Shown: positions 28,087 through 29,156 of the stretch, one piece after another
Layout: each line of letters begins with the position of its first letter
Numbering within the stretch: position 1 is the stretch's first letter
DNA from: a virus
Reading direction: 5' to 3' (one strand)
IMG/VR virus record: IMGVR_UViG_3300038759_000087
Location: 1 to 29,156 of that record
DNA length: 29,156 nucleotides
Notes under the pieces: generated by a model
Databases searched by the model: none
What the model saw: only the letters and a program-made list of their open reading frames with translations
Told to the model about the DNA's origin: nothing
Made by a program: the position numbers and the translations under genes

Positions 28087-28538
28087 TAGCAGAAACAAAA
28101 GATTCGAAGCTAATTAGTCTTATAGCTACGATACCGTCACTTTGGGAGACGATAGCCGAAGATGGCGTTTCTCCTGACAAGTGGCAACCAGATATGACAG
28201 AGGGTTGGTTGATAGGTTCAGATGACGATGGGTTGATAGGACTGTACAACGTCCATCCCCAGAACACTGTAACCTTACAGATACATCCGATCATCCCGCT
28301 GGAGACGAGAGGCAAAAGAGCCTACGACTCCGCACAAGAAGTATTACGTTGGATATTCACTACAACCCAGTACCAGAAAGTGGTGTGCGAGATACCCGTA
28401 ATCTACAGAAACGTAAAGCTATTTGCGATGAAGGCCGGAATGAAAGAAGAAGGCATAAATCGTCAAAGTTACTTAAAAAATGGTAAAATACACGATCAAT
28501 GGCATCTAGGTATTGCCAAACAGGAATTTGAACTATGA
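28083..28538 (+). CDS. GNAT-like protein, P22 gp14 / DUF2824 type
   Basis: 151 residues if started at TTG 28083 in TTGA overlap; an ATG at 28071 gives four more residues and a longer overlap. IAETKDSKLISLIATIPSLWETIAEDGVSPDKWQPD, DDGLIGLYNVHPQNTVTLQIHPIIPLETRGKRAYDSAQEVLRWIF and AMKAGMKEEGINRQSY show a GNAT-like fold (strand, motif-A-like loop, helix, late GFxxEG-type strand). P22 gp14, between gp26 and gp7, belongs to such a family and is needed for head/ejection protein assembly. Whether it acetylates anything is unknown. Confidence 0.8.
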   Translation: MIAETKDSKLISLIATIPSLWETIAEDGVSPDKWQPDMTEGWLIGSDDDGLIGLYNVHPQNTVTLQIHPIIPLETRGKRAYDSAQEVLRWIFTTTQYQKVVCEIPVIYRNVKLFAMKAGMKEEGINRQSYLKNGKIHDQWHLGIAKQEFEL

Positions 28539-29071
28539 GCAGCGTAACAGACAAACTATTCGGAAGCACCGACACATACGGTATGGATGTCGCTGCGGAA
28601 AACCGCCGATCAGCGGAAGAGTTCATTAAGCAGCAGGCCGCACAGGGTCGGCAAGATATTATTAGTGCCATTGACCCAATGACGCAATCTATCCAGCAGG
28701 GATATCAGAAAGGCGCAGATATTTACTCATACGCTATCCCCCAGCAGCTTGCGGCTTTACGCACAGGCGCTCAGGAAGCCCAGAGAATGCGTATGGGGGC
28801 TCTTCCTTCCTACCAGTACGCTTTGATGGGTGTGCCTTTTAATATGCCTCAGATGCTTTCTCAGACGCGCCCAGTGGACGTTCCTGCATATCAAGACGTT
28901 CCAAGTATGGGTCAGCCACAAGTAGTACAAGCGGCTTCGCGACCAGACTTAGGCTCTGACAGCATTGCGAGTATGCTTGCTGGCATCTTTAATACGGGCG
29001 GTTCAAGCGGTGGCGGTTATGGCGGTGGAGTCGGTGGGTCAGATTTCGCAAACGGTCAGCGAATCAACTAG
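28535..29071 (+). CDS. gp7-like ejection protein
   Basis: 178 residues, ATGA overlap with the gp14-like gene. A short start SSVTDKLFGSTDTYG, a helical middle (ENRRSAEEFIKQQAAQGRQDIISAIDP; GADIYSYAIPQQLAALRTGAQEAQ), a Pro/Gln-rich part and a Gly-rich tail (GGSSGGGYGGGVGGSD). Size, helical content and place after gp14 fit the P22 gp7 class of proteins injected with DNA to form a channel across the envelope. Assignment rests mainly on synteny. Confidence 0.65.
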   Translation: MSSVTDKLFGSTDTYGMDVAAENRRSAEEFIKQQAAQGRQDIISAIDPMTQSIQQGYQKGADIYSYAIPQQLAALRTGAQEAQRMRMGALPSYQYALMGVPFNMPQMLSQTRPVDVPAYQDVPSMGQPQVVQAASRPDLGSDSIASMLAGIFNTGGSSGGGYGGGVGGSDFANGQRIN

Positions 29072-29080
29072 GAGTCTCCA

Positions 29081-29156
29081 ATGGCTTTACCACGAGCACT
29101 AACCAACATCCCAGTAGATAACGATTACTCAATGGATGAGGCTGCGATCATTGAGC
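29081..29156 (+). CDS. Start of next ejection/tail gene (truncated by window)
   Basis: ATG at 29081 with AGGAG six bases upstream; open to the window end (MALPRALTNIPVDNDYSMDEAAIIE). By P22 order this would be the next ejection protein, but 25 residues are too few to say. Confidence 0.6.
   Translation, partial: MALPRALTNIPVDNDYSMDEAAIIE

Overview
This window is a large part of the genome of a tailed bacteriophage with a P22-like (short-tailed, podovirus-type) virion. The evidence is the ordered block of small and large terminase, P22-type portal, scaffold, P22-type coat, gp4-like tail accessory factor, gp10-like DNA stabilisation protein, gp14-like protein and a gp7-like ejection protein (15.9-29.1 kb), plus a tail fibre with an intramolecular chaperone at the left edge. 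No integrase, lysogeny cassette, DNA polymerase, tRNA or CRISPR array was seen. The tiny-gene families, the fibre style and the GTA-type 3TM holin are those I associate with marine and freshwater phages of proteobacteria. The host cannot be read from the sequence.

Layout. 1-6.7 kb (rightward): the 3' part of a tail fibre gene, three small tail-proximal genes, a membrane-anchored coiled-coil protein, a metallophosphoesterase with an HTH-like N-terminus, then a lysis cassette of three small membrane proteins and a GH24 lysozyme. 6.7-9.9 kb (leftward): an early operon driven from about 9.99 kb. It encodes an Erf-type annealing protein, a YqaJ/lambda-type exonuclease, a small protein ending like the SSB C-terminal tip, an XRE-type HTH regulator, small unknowns, a NinG-like protein and a DUF3310 protein. 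This is a recombination module suited to circularising terminally redundant DNA. 9.94-10.81 kb holds no protein gene but is dense in signals: a leftward promoter with an operator-like palindrome, two paired inverted-repeat elements, two tandem palindromes, 11-bp iterons, a strong leftward terminator, and about 530 nt that folds on paper into many hairpins with GNRA and UNCG loops on the + strand. That last stretch is a candidate large structured RNA. 10.8-15.9 kb (rightward): small unknown genes, a C5 cytosine methyltransferase with a long ORF overprinted in another frame, an SF2 helicase, a CHC2-type zinc-finger protein without a catalytic primase domain, and a PD-(D/E)XK-like nuclease. 15.9-29.2 kb (rightward): packaging, head and ejection genes, interrupted by one leftward 57-codon gene behind an overlapping divergent promoter.

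The most unusual observations are these. (1) Four different short lysine-rich proteins and the scaffold all end in A-T-(Y/F)-E, encoded by different codons and all lying in the head module; this looks like a shared capsid-targeting or coat-binding tail. (2) The candidate large structured RNA lies between the early operons. (3) An overprinted gene inside the methyltransferase has its own strong ribosome binding site. Most genes overlap by 1-4 bases (ATGA, TAATG, GTGA, TTGA), so translational coupling is probably widespread. Several genes of 37-57 codons are reported here because they sit exactly between such overlaps.
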